Source: Streptomyces sp. TLI_235 (GTDB lineage Bacteria; Actinomycetota; Actinomycetes; Streptomycetales; Streptomycetaceae). From it: a stretch of DNA of 64,000 nucleotides. Below, piece after piece: positions 8,884 to 16,764 of this stretch. Under the pieces are notes generated by a model, which was not told the DNA's origin, made no database searches, and worked only from the letters and a program-made list of their open reading frames with translations. The position numbers and the translations under genes were made by a program. Position 1 is the stretch's first letter, and each line of letters starts with the position of its first letter. Location of the stretch: NCBI GenBank assembly GCA_002300355.1, contig NSGV01000002.1:930001-994000 (forward strand), written 5' to 3'.

Positions 8884-9465
8884 ATGAACGCCCGCACCGC
8901 CCCCGCCTTCCGCAGGTCCGAGGCCCGGGAGCGGCTGCTCGACACGGCCGCCGCGCTGTTCTACGCCGAGGGCGTCCGGGCGGTCGGCGTCGACCGGCTG
9001 ATCGCCGAGGCCGGCGTCACCAAGGCCACCTTCTACCGGCACTTCCCCGGCAAGGACGAACTCGTCCTCGCCTACCTCGACCGCCACGACCAGGCCGTAC
9101 GGCAACGGCTGGCGGCCGCCGCCGCGGCCGCACCCGACCCGCGCAGCACCCTCGCCGTCCAGGTGGCGGCCCTCGCCGACGAGGTCTGCGGGCCGAACTT
9201 CCGGGGCTGCCCGTTCGTCAACGCCGCCGCCGAGTACCCGGACGCCGACCACCCCGTCCGACGGCTGGTCGCCGCACACCGACACTGGTTCCGCGACGCC
9301 CTCGCCGACCTCCTCGCCGCCTGCGGCCACCACGACCCGACGGCGGGGGCCGCCGCCCTGCTCCTCCTCCGCGACGGCGCCATGGTCGGCGGCTACCTCG
9401 ACGGCACCGACACCCGCCACCACATCACCACCACCGCCGCCGGCCTCCTCGCCCCGCTGCTCTGA
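8884..9465 (+). CDS. TetR family transcriptional regulator
   Basis: A 193-residue TetR repressor. The N-terminal helix-turn-helix covers about residues 10-55: RERLLDTAAALFYAEG, then AEAGVTKATFYRHFPGKDEL. The ligand-binding part follows, with a CGPNFRGCPFVNAAAEYP segment containing two cysteines. The start ATG 8884 is the first in-frame codon before the conserved N-terminal arm; the longer frame has no support. It is divergent from the ALDH-ADH genes with a perfect operator between them. I infer that it represses that pair, and perhaps itself, in response to an unknown small molecule. Confidence 0.88.
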   Translation: MNARTAPAFRRSEARERLLDTAAALFYAEGVRAVGVDRLIAEAGVTKATFYRHFPGKDELVLAYLDRHDQAVRQRLAAAAAAAPDPRSTLAVQVAALADEVCGPNFRGCPFVNAAAEYPDADHPVRRLVAAHRHWFRDALADLLAACGHHDPTAGAAALLLLRDGAMVGGYLDGTDTRHHITTTAAGLLAPLL

Positions 9466-9480
9466 GACCTGAGGCACTCC

Positions 9481-9513
9481 GCGAGAGCGGTCCCCTGCGA
9501 TATCCGCTCTCGC
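9481..9513. terminator. Hairpin terminator after the TetR gene
   Basis: Ten-base perfect arms GCGAGAGCGG (9481-9490) and its complement (9504-9513) enclose a 13-base loop. It lies 16 bases after the TetR stop codon. Confidence 0.6.
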
Positions 9514-9587
9514 CGGTTCCCTGCGGGTGTGGACTGCCTCTAGGGTGCTCGGCACACTGTCCGTGTCCGGTCCGGAGGATGACTGCT

Positions 9588-10691
9588 GTGACGTCCGCCC
9601 CGTCCACCCCGCCGTCCGAGCGGCTGCGGATCGCCGTGCTCGGCGCCGGCAGCATCGGCTGCCACCTCGGCGGTCTGCTCGCCGAGGTCGCCGATGTCAC
9701 CCTGATCGGCAGGCCGTCCGTCCTGGACGCGGTGCGCGAGCACGGCCTCACCCTCACCGGCGGCGGACGCCCCACGGTTCGGGTGCCCGCCGAGCGGCTC
9801 CGAACGGCCACCGACGCGGCCGCCGCGGAGGGCGTCGACCTCGTCCTGGTGACGGTGAAGTCCGCCGGGACCGCCGAGGCCGCCGCCTCGGTCGCCGACC
9901 ACCTCGACTCGACGACGCCACTGGTCAGCTTCCAGAACGGCCTGCACAACCCGGCGCAGATCCGTTCCGCCGTCGGTCCGGACCGCCCGGTGGTCGCCGG
10001 GATGGTGCCGTACAACGTGCTGCAGACCGCGCCGGGCGTGTTCCACCAGGGTTCCGGCGGCGCGCTGATGATCGACGACCAGCCGGCGGCCGCCCCGCTG
10101 GCGGCGGCGGCCCGGGCGGCCGGGGTGCCGGTGGAGCGCCGTGCGGACATGCGTGAGGTGCAGCACGGCAAGCTGCTGATGAATCTGAACAACGCCGTCA
10201 ACGCACTCTCCGGGGTGCCGTTGCGCGAGGAGCTCGGGCAGCGGGCGTTCCGGCGGTGTCTGGCGCTGTGCCAGCGGGAGGCGCTGGCGGCGATGCGGGC
10301 GGACGGGGTGCGCCCGGCCCGGCTCGGCGCGCTGCCGACGGCGCTGATGCCCCGTCTGCTGGCGCTGCCCGACGGGGTGTTCCGGCGGCTGGCGGCGGCG
10401 GCCCTGCAGGTGGACGCGGAGGCCCGCTCGTCCACCTGGGAGGACCTGCAGCGCGGCCGCCGGACGGAGATCGACAGCCTGCAGGGCGAGGTGGTGGCGA
10501 TGGCCGCCCGGCACGGGCTGGCGGCGCCGGCGAACACCCGGCTGATCGAACTCGTCCGGGAGGCGGAGCTGGCCGGGCCCGGTCGGGCCCGGGCCTGGGG
10601 CGGGACGGAGCTGCTCGGTGAGCTGCTGGCCGCGCACGCTGCGGGAACGCGGCAGCAGGGACCCCAAATGCGAATCCGAAAGTCGCATTAG
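9588..10691 (+). CDS. 2-dehydropantoate 2-reductase family protein (ApbA/PanE)
   Basis: A 367-residue protein of the ketopantoate reductase family. The Rossmann motif GAGSIGCHLG is at the N-terminus and VTVKSAGT follows. The catalytic lysine is in GKLLMNLNNAVNAL, and a C-terminal SSTWEDLQRGRRTEID segment is characteristic of ApbA. The enzyme class reduces 2-dehydropantoate with NADPH in pantothenate synthesis. Many paralogs have other substrates, so no symbol is given. GTG 9588 is preferred because GGAGG at 9574-9578 is correctly spaced; an ATG at 9579 abuts that site. Its stop codon lies inside the NsrR-type palindrome before the next gene. Confidence 0.85.
   Translation: MTSAPSTPPSERLRIAVLGAGSIGCHLGGLLAEVADVTLIGRPSVLDAVREHGLTLTGGGRPTVRVPAERLRTATDAAAAEGVDLVLVTVKSAGTAEAAASVADHLDSTTPLVSFQNGLHNPAQIRSAVGPDRPVVAGMVPYNVLQTAPGVFHQGSGGALMIDDQPAAAPLAAAARAAGVPVERRADMREVQHGKLLMNLNNAVNALSGVPLREELGQRAFRRCLALCQREALAAMRADGVRPARLGALPTALMPRLLALPDGVFRRLAAAALQVDAEARSSTWEDLQRGRRTEIDSLQGEVVAMAARHGLAAPANTRLIELVREAELAGPGRARAWGGTELLGELLAAHAAGTRQQGPQMRIRKSH
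10667..10689. promoter_or_regulatory. NsrR-type palindrome upstream of nsrR
   Basis: Perfect seven-base arms AATGCGA (10667-10673) and TCGCATT (10683-10689) are arranged as a 23-base dyad centred on G10678. The length and dyad layout match those of Streptomyces NsrR sites. It lies directly before the nsrR GTG and partly inside the end of the upstream gene. Autoregulation is inferred. Confidence 0.65.
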
Positions 10692-10705
10692 ATAGTCTGC
10701 TGGAT

Positions 10706-11149
10706 GTGAGGCTGACCAAGAGCACCGACATCGCGCTGCGCATCGCCATGCGGCTGGCCGTGCTGGACGAGTCGTCCAACCCGACCACCCGCGAGGTCGC
10801 GGCGGCGATGGAGGTGCCCTACACCCACGCGGCCAAGGTGGTCAGCAGGCTGCAGCACCTCGGCGTGGTCGAGGCCCGGCGCGGCCGCAGCGGCGGCCTG
10901 GCGCTCACCACGGCCGGCCGGACGGGTTCGCTCGGCGTCCTGCTGCGCGACCTCGAGGGCGTCGGCGACGTGGTGGGCTGCGAGGACGATCCGCCGTGTC
11001 CGCTCCGGGCGGCCTGCCGGCTGCGCGGGGCGCTCCGACAGGCGCAGGAGGCGTTCTTCGCGGTGCTCGACCCGCTGTCGATCGAGGACCTGGTCTCCTC
11101 GCCGACCGGCCCGGTGCTGCTCGGCCTGTCGGTCCGCCCGCCCGACTGA
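10706..11149 (+). CDS. nsrR: Rrf2 family nitric-oxide sensor NsrR
   Basis: A 147-residue Rrf2 regulator. A winged helix is at residues 1-70: TKSTDIALRIAMRLA, then a recognition helix around THAAKVVSRLQHLGVVEARRG. The three cluster cysteines are Cys92, Cys98 and Cys104 in a CEDDPPCPLRAAC segment, matching the spacing of S. coelicolor NsrR. These bind an Fe-S cluster that reacts with nitric oxide and releases repression. The GTG start at 10706 gives an N-terminus equal to the family. The neighbour hmp encodes the NO-detoxifying enzyme and carries a matching site. Confidence 0.92.
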   Translation: MRLTKSTDIALRIAMRLAVLDESSNPTTREVAAAMEVPYTHAAKVVSRLQHLGVVEARRGRSGGLALTTAGRTGSLGVLLRDLEGVGDVVGCEDDPPCPLRAACRLRGALRQAQEAFFAVLDPLSIEDLVSSPTGPVLLGLSVRPPD

Positions 11150-11203
11150 TCCACTCCCCCGTGGAGGGCCCCGGCCCTCCCGCCCCGCTCCCCCGTCCAA
11201 CAA

Positions 11204-11226
11204 AATACGAAGATCAAATACCAATT
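11204..11226. promoter_or_regulatory. NsrR operator of hmp
   Basis: The 23 bases read AATACGAAGAT, then C, then AAATACCAATT. From memory this is close to the operator described upstream of S. coelicolor hmpA. It ends 12 bases before the hmp start codon. This AT-rich island stands out in GC-rich DNA and must include the hmp promoter. Confidence 0.75.
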
Positions 11227-11238
11227 AAGGAGCCGTCC

Positions 11239-12429
11239 ATGCTGTCACCGCAGAACGCCCCGGTCGTCGAAGCCACGCTGCCGGTGGTCGGCGCCGCCGT
11301 CGGCGACATCACCGCCCGCTTCTACGAGCGGCTGTTCGAGGCCCACCCGGAGCTGCTGCGCGACCTGTTCAACCGCGGCAACCAGGCGAACGGCAGCCAG
11401 CGGCAGGCGCTGGCCGGCTCGATCGCCGCGTTCGCCACCGCGCTGGTCGCCCACCCCGAGCAGCGCCCGGACGCGATGCTCGCCCGGATCGCGCACAAGC
11501 ACGCCTCGCTGGGCGTCGCGCCCGAGCAGTACCCGGTGGTCCACGAGCACCTCTTCGCGGCGATCGTCGAGGTGCTCGGCGAGGCGGTCACGCCGGAGGT
11601 CGCGGCCGCCTGGGACGAGGTGTACTGGCTGATGGCGAACGCGCTGATCGCCCTGGAGAAGGGCCTGTACGCCGGGGCGGGCACCGGGCCGGAGGCGCTG
11701 TGGCGCCCGTACACGGTGGTCGCGCGGCTGCTGGAGACCGACGACGTGGCGACCTTCCTGGTCCGGCCGGCCGACGGCGGCCCGCTGCCGGCCACCGCGC
11801 CCGGCCAGTACGTCTCGGTGCAGGTCGAACTGCCGGACGGCGCCCACCAGATCCGCCAGTACAGCCTCTCCGGGCAGCCGGACGGCGCGCTGCAGTTCTC
11901 GGTGAAGCGGGTGGCCGGCACCCCGGACGGCGAGGTCTCCAACCACCTGCACGCGCACGTCGGCGCGGGCGACACCCTGCTGCTCGGCCACCCGTTCGGC
12001 GACGTGGTGCTGACGGAGGGCGAGGGCCCGGTCCTGCTGGCCTCGGCCGGCATCGGCTGCACGCCGATGATCGGGATGCTCTCGCACCTGGCCGCGACCG
12101 GTGCGACCCGCCGGGTGGTCTCCGTGCACGGCGACCGGGACCAGCTCTCGCACGCCTTCCGGGCCGACCTGCAGCAGCTGACCGCCAAGCTCGCCGACGC
12201 CGAGGCGCACGTCTTCTACGAGCACCCCGTCGGCGAGTGGCCCGCCGACCGCACCGGGCTGGTCGACCTGTCGGCCGTGGAGGTCCCGGCCGGCACCACC
12301 GCCTACCTGTGCGGTCCGGTGCCGTTCCTGCGCTCGGTGCGCGGGCAGCTGATCGCGGCGGGTGTGCGGCCGGCCGACATCCACTACGAGGTGTTCGGCC
12401 CCGACCTGTGGCTGGGCGCGGACGCCTGA
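11239..12429 (+). CDS. hmp: Flavohaemoglobin, nitric oxide dioxygenase
   Basis: A 396-residue two-part enzyme. The globin domain (1-140) has the B10 Tyr29 and proximal haem His88 in HKHASLGV. The FAD domain carries RQYSLSG (about residue 205), and the NAD domain carries ASAGIGCTPM. It converts NO and O2 to nitrate using NAD(P)H in the cytoplasm. ATG 11239 follows TAAGGAG by six bases; the longer open frame covers nsrR out of phase. It lies directly after nsrR and is preceded by an NsrR-type operator, so NO should induce it. Confidence 0.95.
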   Translation: MLSPQNAPVVEATLPVVGAAVGDITARFYERLFEAHPELLRDLFNRGNQANGSQRQALAGSIAAFATALVAHPEQRPDAMLARIAHKHASLGVAPEQYPVVHEHLFAAIVEVLGEAVTPEVAAAWDEVYWLMANALIALEKGLYAGAGTGPEALWRPYTVVARLLETDDVATFLVRPADGGPLPATAPGQYVSVQVELPDGAHQIRQYSLSGQPDGALQFSVKRVAGTPDGEVSNHLHAHVGAGDTLLLGHPFGDVVLTEGEGPVLLASAGIGCTPMIGMLSHLAATGATRRVVSVHGDRDQLSHAFRADLQQLTAKLADAEAHVFYEHPVGEWPADRTGLVDLSAVEVPAGTTAYLCGPVPFLRSVRGQLIAAGVRPADIHYEVFGPDLWLGADA

Positions 12430-12442
12430 CGTCCCCTCACGG

Positions 12443-12486
12443 CCGCCGGGCCGGCACCCCCTCACGCAGGGGCGCCGGCCCGGCGG
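12443..12486. terminator. Bidirectional terminator between hmp and the DHA2 exporter
   Basis: Thirteen-base perfect arms (12443-12455 and 12474-12486) enclose a smaller CCCC/GGGG stem. It lies between the convergent ends of hmp and the exporter gene. Confidence 0.8.
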
Positions 12487-12501
12487 TCCGGGGCGGCCTG
12501 C

Positions 12502-13974
12502 TCAGGACCGCGCGGCCGGCTCCGCGGCGGCCTCCGACGAGCCCTCCGCCGTCAGGGCGGTCACCGCGGCCGGCTCGGGCCGGCCGGGGACGGCGAGGGT
12601 GACCAGGGCGGCGAGCACCGCCGTGCCGAGGCCGATCATCAGGCCGGTCCGGAAGCCGTCCTCGGAGGGCAGCACGACCGGGCCCATGGTGACGGTCATG
12701 TGCGAGAGCACCACACCCACGACGGCGGCGGAGGTGGAGGTGCCGATCGACCGCATCAGGCTGTTGAGGCCGTTCGCGGCGGCGGTCTCGGAGGCCGGTA
12801 CCGCCGACATGATCAGCGCGGGCATCGCGGCGTAGGCGAAGGCCACACCGGCGCCGATCACGCTGGAGAACAGCACCATGCCCCACACGTGGCCGGTCAG
12901 GCCGAGCGAGAGCGCGTAGCCGGCGGCGATCACCAGCGAGCCGATCAGCAGGGAGACCTTCGGGCCGCGGGCCGCCGAGATCTTCGCGGAGAACGGCGAG
13001 ACGGCCATCATGACCAGTCCGGACGGGGCCATGCACAGGCCCGCGACCACCATCGAGCGGCCGAGGCCGTACCCGGTCTGCTCGGGCAGCTGGAGCAGCT
13101 GCGGAACGATCAGCGACATCGCGTACATCGCGAAGCCGATCACCACCGAGGCGAGGTTGGTCATCAGCACCTGGCGGCGGGCGGTGGTGCGCAGGTCGAC
13201 CAGCGGGCTGCCGGTGCGAAGCTCCCAGACGCCCCAGAGCAGCAGGACGGCGGCGGCCGCGCCGAACAGGCCGAGGGTGGTGCCGCTGCCCCAGCCCCAG
13301 TCGCCGCCCTTGGAGACGGCCAGCAGCAGGCAGAGCAGGCCGGCCGAGAGACCGACCGCGCCGACCAGGTCGAAGCGCCCGCCGGACCGGACCGGGGACT
13401 CCGGCACGAAGGCGATCACCAGGGCGATGACCACGGCGCCGAGCGCACCCGCCGTCCAGAAGAGGACGTGCCAGTCCGCGTGCTGGGCGACGACGGCGGC
13501 GAGCGGCAGGCCGAGCGCACCGCCGATCCCGAGCGAGGAGCTGACCAGGGCCATCGCCGAGCCCATCCGCTGCGGCGGCAACTCGTCGCGCATGATGCTG
13601 ATGCCGAGCGGGATGACGGCCGCGGCGCAGCCCTGCAGGGCGCGGCCCACCACCATCGGGACGAGGCCGTCGGCGATCGCGGGGACGACGGATCCGATCA
13701 CCATCAGGGCGAGGCTGGCCAGCAGGATGCGGCGCTTGCCGTACATGTCGCCGAGCCGGCCGAGCACCGGGGTGGCGACGGCGCCGGCGAGCAGGGTGGC
13801 GGTGATCGCCCAGGAGGCGTTGGCGGGGGTGGTGCCGAGCAGTCTCGGCAGGTCGGGGATGAGCGGGACGACGAGCGTGTTCATGAGCGAGACGGCGATG
13901 CCGGCGCCGGCGAGGACGCCGATGATCGCGCCGCCGCCGGTGCGCCCGGGGGAACCGGAAGGAGGTGTGCTCAA
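12502..13974 (-). CDS. DHA2-type MFS multidrug exporter
   Basis: A protein of about 490 residues with 14 predicted helices. The family loop GRLGDMYGKRR follows helix 2, and VGRALQGCAAAVIPLGISIMRDELP marks the motif C region. Such H+-antiporters expel drugs or metabolites. The start is uncertain. TTG 13974 follows GGAG by seven bases and gives MSTPPSG; GTG 13992 adds six residues but has no ribosome site. It is divergent from a MarR gene with two palindromes between them. It is a paralog of the exporter at 51925-53418. Confidence 0.88.
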   Translation of the reverse strand: MSTPPSGSPGRTGGGAIIGVLAGAGIAVSLMNTLVVPLIPDLPRLLGTTPANASWAITATLLAGAVATPVLGRLGDMYGKRRILLASLALMVIGSVVPAIADGLVPMVVGRALQGCAAAVIPLGISIMRDELPPQRMGSAMALVSSSLGIGGALGLPLAAVVAQHADWHVLFWTAGALGAVVIALVIAFVPESPVRSGGRFDLVGAVGLSAGLLCLLLAVSKGGDWGWGSGTTLGLFGAAAAVLLLWGVWELRTGSPLVDLRTTARRQVLMTNLASVVIGFAMYAMSLIVPQLLQLPEQTGYGLGRSMVVAGLCMAPSGLVMMAVSPFSAKISAARGPKVSLLIGSLVIAAGYALSLGLTGHVWGMVLFSSVIGAGVAFAYAAMPALIMSAVPASETAAANGLNSLMRSIGTSTSAAVVGVVLSHMTVTMGPVVLPSEDGFRTGLMIGLGTAVLAALVTLAVPGRPEPAAVTALTAEGSSEAAAEPAARS

Positions 13975-13995
13975 GGGGGGACTCCAAGTCACGTG

Positions 13996-14010
13996 GATGC
14001 ATTATGCATC
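13996..14010. promoter_or_regulatory. Palindrome 1 in exporter/MarR intergenic region
   Basis: Perfect 15-base palindrome GATGCATTATGCATC, 21 bases upstream of the preferred exporter start. It is a candidate MarR operator controlling the exporter. Confidence 0.7.
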
Positions 14011-14019
14011 GTACATATG

Positions 14020-14036
14020 ATGTGCATGATGCACAT
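14020..14036. promoter_or_regulatory. Palindrome 2 in exporter/MarR intergenic region
   Basis: Perfect 17-base palindrome ATGTGCATGATGCACAT, sharing the TGCAT core with palindrome 1, whose centre is 25 bases away. It is a candidate autoregulatory MarR operator. Confidence 0.72.
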
Positions 14037-14090
14037 ACGATTGACTGGAACCGAACGGATCACACCCGGCGGACGACGAGGGAGGACGTT

Positions 14091-14567
14091 GTGCACGAGG
14101 AGCTCGGCGACCTCGAACGCGAGCTGATGCTGATCGGCCGCCACCAGGCGATGGCCGCGCTGCGCGCCGACTCCGGCGGCCGCCTGGAACGAAGCGCGTA
14201 CACCCTGCTCAGCCGGATCGAGGCCGAGGGGCCGATGACCATCGGTCAACTGGCGGAGGCCTTCGGGCTGGACACCTCCACGGTCAACCGGCAGACCGCC
14301 GCGATGCTCCGTCAGACCCTGGTCGAGCGCATCCCGGACCCGGACGGCGGCATCGCCCGCAAACTGCGCATCACCGACGAGGGCATGCGCCGGCTGCACC
14401 ACGACCGCGAGTGGTCCGTCAACGGGCTGGCCTCCGTGCTGGAGGACTGGCCGCAGGAGGAGGTCACCGCGCTGGCCCGGCTGCTGACCCGGCTCAACCG
14501 CAGCATCGAGGGCAAGGAGGGCCGCAGCTGGCCCCGCCCCGGCGGTCCGGCCGAGGCTGCCCGATAG
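14091..14567 (+). CDS. MarR family transcriptional regulator
   Basis: A 158-residue winged-helix MarR regulator. The recognition helix is in EAFGLDTSTVNRQTAAMLRQ (about residues 61-80), and the wing in DPDGGIARKLRITDEG. GTG 14091 is chosen because GAGGGAGGAC precedes it; a longer open frame crosses the operator region and is unlikely. It is divergent from the DHA2 exporter, with two perfect palindromes between. A LysE-type exporter gene begins 11 bases after its stop, so it may control two efflux systems. The ligand is unknown. Confidence 0.88.
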   Translation: MHEELGDLERELMLIGRHQAMAALRADSGGRLERSAYTLLSRIEAEGPMTIGQLAEAFGLDTSTVNRQTAAMLRQTLVERIPDPDGGIARKLRITDEGMRRLHHDREWSVNGLASVLEDWPQEEVTALARLLTRLNRSIEGKEGRSWPRPGGPAEAAR

Positions 14568-14578
14568 GCTCACCGGGC

Positions 14579-15223
14579 ATGGACAACGCCACCGCCCTCT
14601 GGTCCTTCGCCCTCCTGGTCGGCCTGCTGACCCTCACCCCCGGCCTCGACACCGCCCTCATCCTGCGCACCGCCGTGCTCGGCCGGCGCCGCCGCGCCTG
14701 GGGCGTCGTCCTCGGCATCCAGACCGGCACCCTGGCCTGGGGCGTGCTCGCCTCGGCCGGCGCCACCGCCGTCCTGACCGCCTCCCACCTGGCGTACGAG
14801 ATCCTGCGCTGGGTCGGCGCCGCCTACCTGCTGTGGATGGGCGGCCGCATGATCCGCGACTCCTGGCGGCGGGAACCGGCCCCCGGCGACCCCGCGGCGG
14901 ACCCGGCGGACGCCGACGCCCGCGACGACTTCACGGCCGGCTGGCGGCGCGGGGCGCTGACCAACCTGCTCAACCCCAAGGTGGGCGTCTTCTACATGGC
15001 GCTGCTGCCGCAGTTCATCCCGCCGGGCGCCTCGCACCTGGCCTTCGGCACGCTGCTCACCTGCGAGCACATCCTGCTCGGGACCCTCTGGTCGGCGGTG
15101 CTGGTCGGCTTCGCCCGGGTCGTCCGGCGCTGGCTGGCCGGACCGACGGCCAAGCGCGTCCTCGACCGCGTCACCGGCGGCGTCGTCGCCCTGTTCGGCC
15201 TGCGGCTCGCGTTCGGCGACTGA
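14579..15223 (+). CDS. LysE/RhtB family amino-acid exporter
   Basis: A 214-residue membrane protein with about six helices. It carries the LysE features LTPGLDTALILRTAVLGRR near the N-terminus and GALTNLLNPKVGVFYMALLPQF in the middle. These permeases export amino acids or related compounds. An acidic cytoplasmic loop (PADPADADARDD) separates the halves. It is probably cotranscribed with the upstream MarR gene, from which it is 11 bases away. The substrate cannot be told from sequence. Confidence 0.88.
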   Translation: MDNATALWSFALLVGLLTLTPGLDTALILRTAVLGRRRRAWGVVLGIQTGTLAWGVLASAGATAVLTASHLAYEILRWVGAAYLLWMGGRMIRDSWRREPAPGDPAADPADADARDDFTAGWRRGALTNLLNPKVGVFYMALLPQFIPPGASHLAFGTLLTCEHILLGTLWSAVLVGFARVVRRWLAGPTAKRVLDRVTGGVVALFGLRLAFGD

Positions 15224-15234
15224 GCCCGCCCGCC

Positions 15235-15594
15235 TCAGTGCAGCCTGCTCCGCCAGTCCGCGGGCACCTTCTCGGCCGGACCGGGCGAGGGCTGCGCGTC
15301 AGGCCGGGAGAGCGGCGGTGCCAGCGCCGGCCCGGCGTAGTACTCGCCGGTGTCGGTGTTCCAGAACCAGTCCTCGCCGGGCTCGAAACTGGTGATGAAC
15401 GGGTGTCCGCTCTCCCGGGCGTGCCGGGTCGCGTGCTGCGACGGCGAGGAGTCGCAGCAGCCGATGTGCCCGCACTCCGCGCAGCGCCGCAGGTGCAGCC
15501 ACCAGCCGGCGTCCTGCCCCGCGAGGCACTCGGCGCACCCCGCACCGGTCGGCACCGCCGCCGGGTCGATCCCGGGAATCCGCTGCTCCGCCAT
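15235..15594 (-). CDS. UBP-type zinc finger protein
   Basis: A 119-residue protein dominated by a ubiquitin-hydrolase-type zinc finger (residues 18-85). The ligands are visible as CAECL, then WWLHLRRCAECGHIGCCD, HATRHARESGHP and an FEPGEDWFWNTDTGEYY end. In bacteria lacking ubiquitin the role of this fold is unknown; eukaryotic versions bind free C-terminal Gly-Gly tails. The C-terminal 30 residues are Pro-rich. It is convergent with the LysE gene, with only 11 bases between the ends. Confidence 0.85.
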   Translation of the reverse strand: MAEQRIPGIDPAAVPTGAGCAECLAGQDAGWWLHLRRCAECGHIGCCDSSPSQHATRHARESGHPFITSFEPGEDWFWNTDTGEYYAGPALAPPLSRPDAQPSPGPAEKVPADWRSRLH

Positions 15595-15770
15595 ACCGGG
15601 GCCTCCTTACCGTCGCGCCGCCCCGCGCCTTTGACCGTACGCCTCCCCCGCCCCACCCGCACCGCCCCGAACCCGCTCCCCGGGCCGCCGGCCGCCGCCT
15701 TGCCGCCCGCCCGTCCAGCGCTGTCGGTGCCGTCTGCTGGGATGGGGGCGGCGGAGTCGAGGAGGTCGCG

Positions 15771-16685
15771 GTGGACGGGCAGGCGGGGTGGCGCTGTACC
15801 GGGTTGCACTGGCAGGACGGGCGTCCGGTGCTGGGGGCGGTGCTCGGGGGCCGGCTGCACGAGCGGGTGGTGGCGGCGGGCACGGAGGTGAGCTGGCGGC
15901 TGCGCGGTCCGCGGTACTGCTCGGGCCCGTGGCTGGCCGGTGAGACGGACCGCCGGCCGTGCCCGCACCGGGCGGAGATCGAGCCCTCGGGCGGGGCGGT
16001 GCTCTGCGTCCCCTGCCAGGCGGTCGACCGCGGGTTGGCGCTCGCGCGGGACAGGATCCTCGACGACGGCCGCACCTACCTGCTGTATCTGGCCTGGTTC
16101 GGCGGCGACCTGGCGAAGGTCGGGCTGACGGCGGAGCAGCGCGGTCACGCCCGCCTGCAGGAGCAGGGCGCGCCGGTGTTCACCGTGGTGGCACGCGGCC
16201 CCCTGCCGGCGGTGCGCCGGGCGGAGCTGACGGTGTCCGGTGCGGGGCTGGCGCGGGAGCGGTTCGGGGTGCGGGCGAAGGCCGAGCAGTGGTGGCACCT
16301 GCCGGGCCCGGCGGAGCGCGCGGCGCGGGTGGCGGAGCTGCGGGCGGCGGTGGTCGGGCTGCTGGCGGGCCATCCGGTGGAGCTGTTCCCGGCGGGCGAG
16401 GTGGTGGACCAGGTCGGGCTGTTCGGACTGGCGGACGGCCCGCCGCGGACGTACCGCGAGGTGGTGGGGCTGGCGGACGGCGCGGCGGTGAGCGGGACGC
16501 TGCGGGCGCCGATCGGGCGGCAGCTGTTCCTGGACCAGCCGGACGGCGGCGAGCCGCTGCTGCTGGACGCCCGGCGCCTGACCGGTTGGGGGCTGTCGCC
16601 CGCGCCGTCCGGCCCGTGCTCGGGGGTGGAGGTGCGCGCGCACCGGCGTCCGCCGGCCCCGGACGCCCAACGGGCACTGTTCTGA
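15771..16685 (+). CDS. DUF2797 family protein
   Basis: A 304-residue protein matching the DUF2797 family. It has a N-terminal cysteine cluster CSGPW...CPHR...CVPCQ that probably binds zinc. A GIY-YIG-like stretch TYLLYLAWFGGDLAKVGLT and the terminal QRALF signature are also present. GTG 15771 has GAGGAGG nine bases upstream. No function has been established to my knowledge. The YLLYLAWFG...KVGLT pattern suggests a degenerate GIY-YIG nuclease fold, which is an inference. The region 15595-15770 before it holds no recognisable gene. Confidence 0.8.
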   Translation: MDGQAGWRCTGLHWQDGRPVLGAVLGGRLHERVVAAGTEVSWRLRGPRYCSGPWLAGETDRRPCPHRAEIEPSGGAVLCVPCQAVDRGLALARDRILDDGRTYLLYLAWFGGDLAKVGLTAEQRGHARLQEQGAPVFTVVARGPLPAVRRAELTVSGAGLARERFGVRAKAEQWWHLPGPAERAARVAELRAAVVGLLAGHPVELFPAGEVVDQVGLFGLADGPPRTYREVVGLADGAAVSGTLRAPIGRQLFLDQPDGGEPLLLDARRLTGWGLSPAPSGPCSGVEVRAHRRPPAPDAQRALF

Positions 16686-16764
16686 CGAATCCCTTGCGGG
16701 GCGGCTACCGGTCGGTAATCTTTGCTGACAATCCGTCCAACAGGACCTCCGACCGAGGAGCGCC

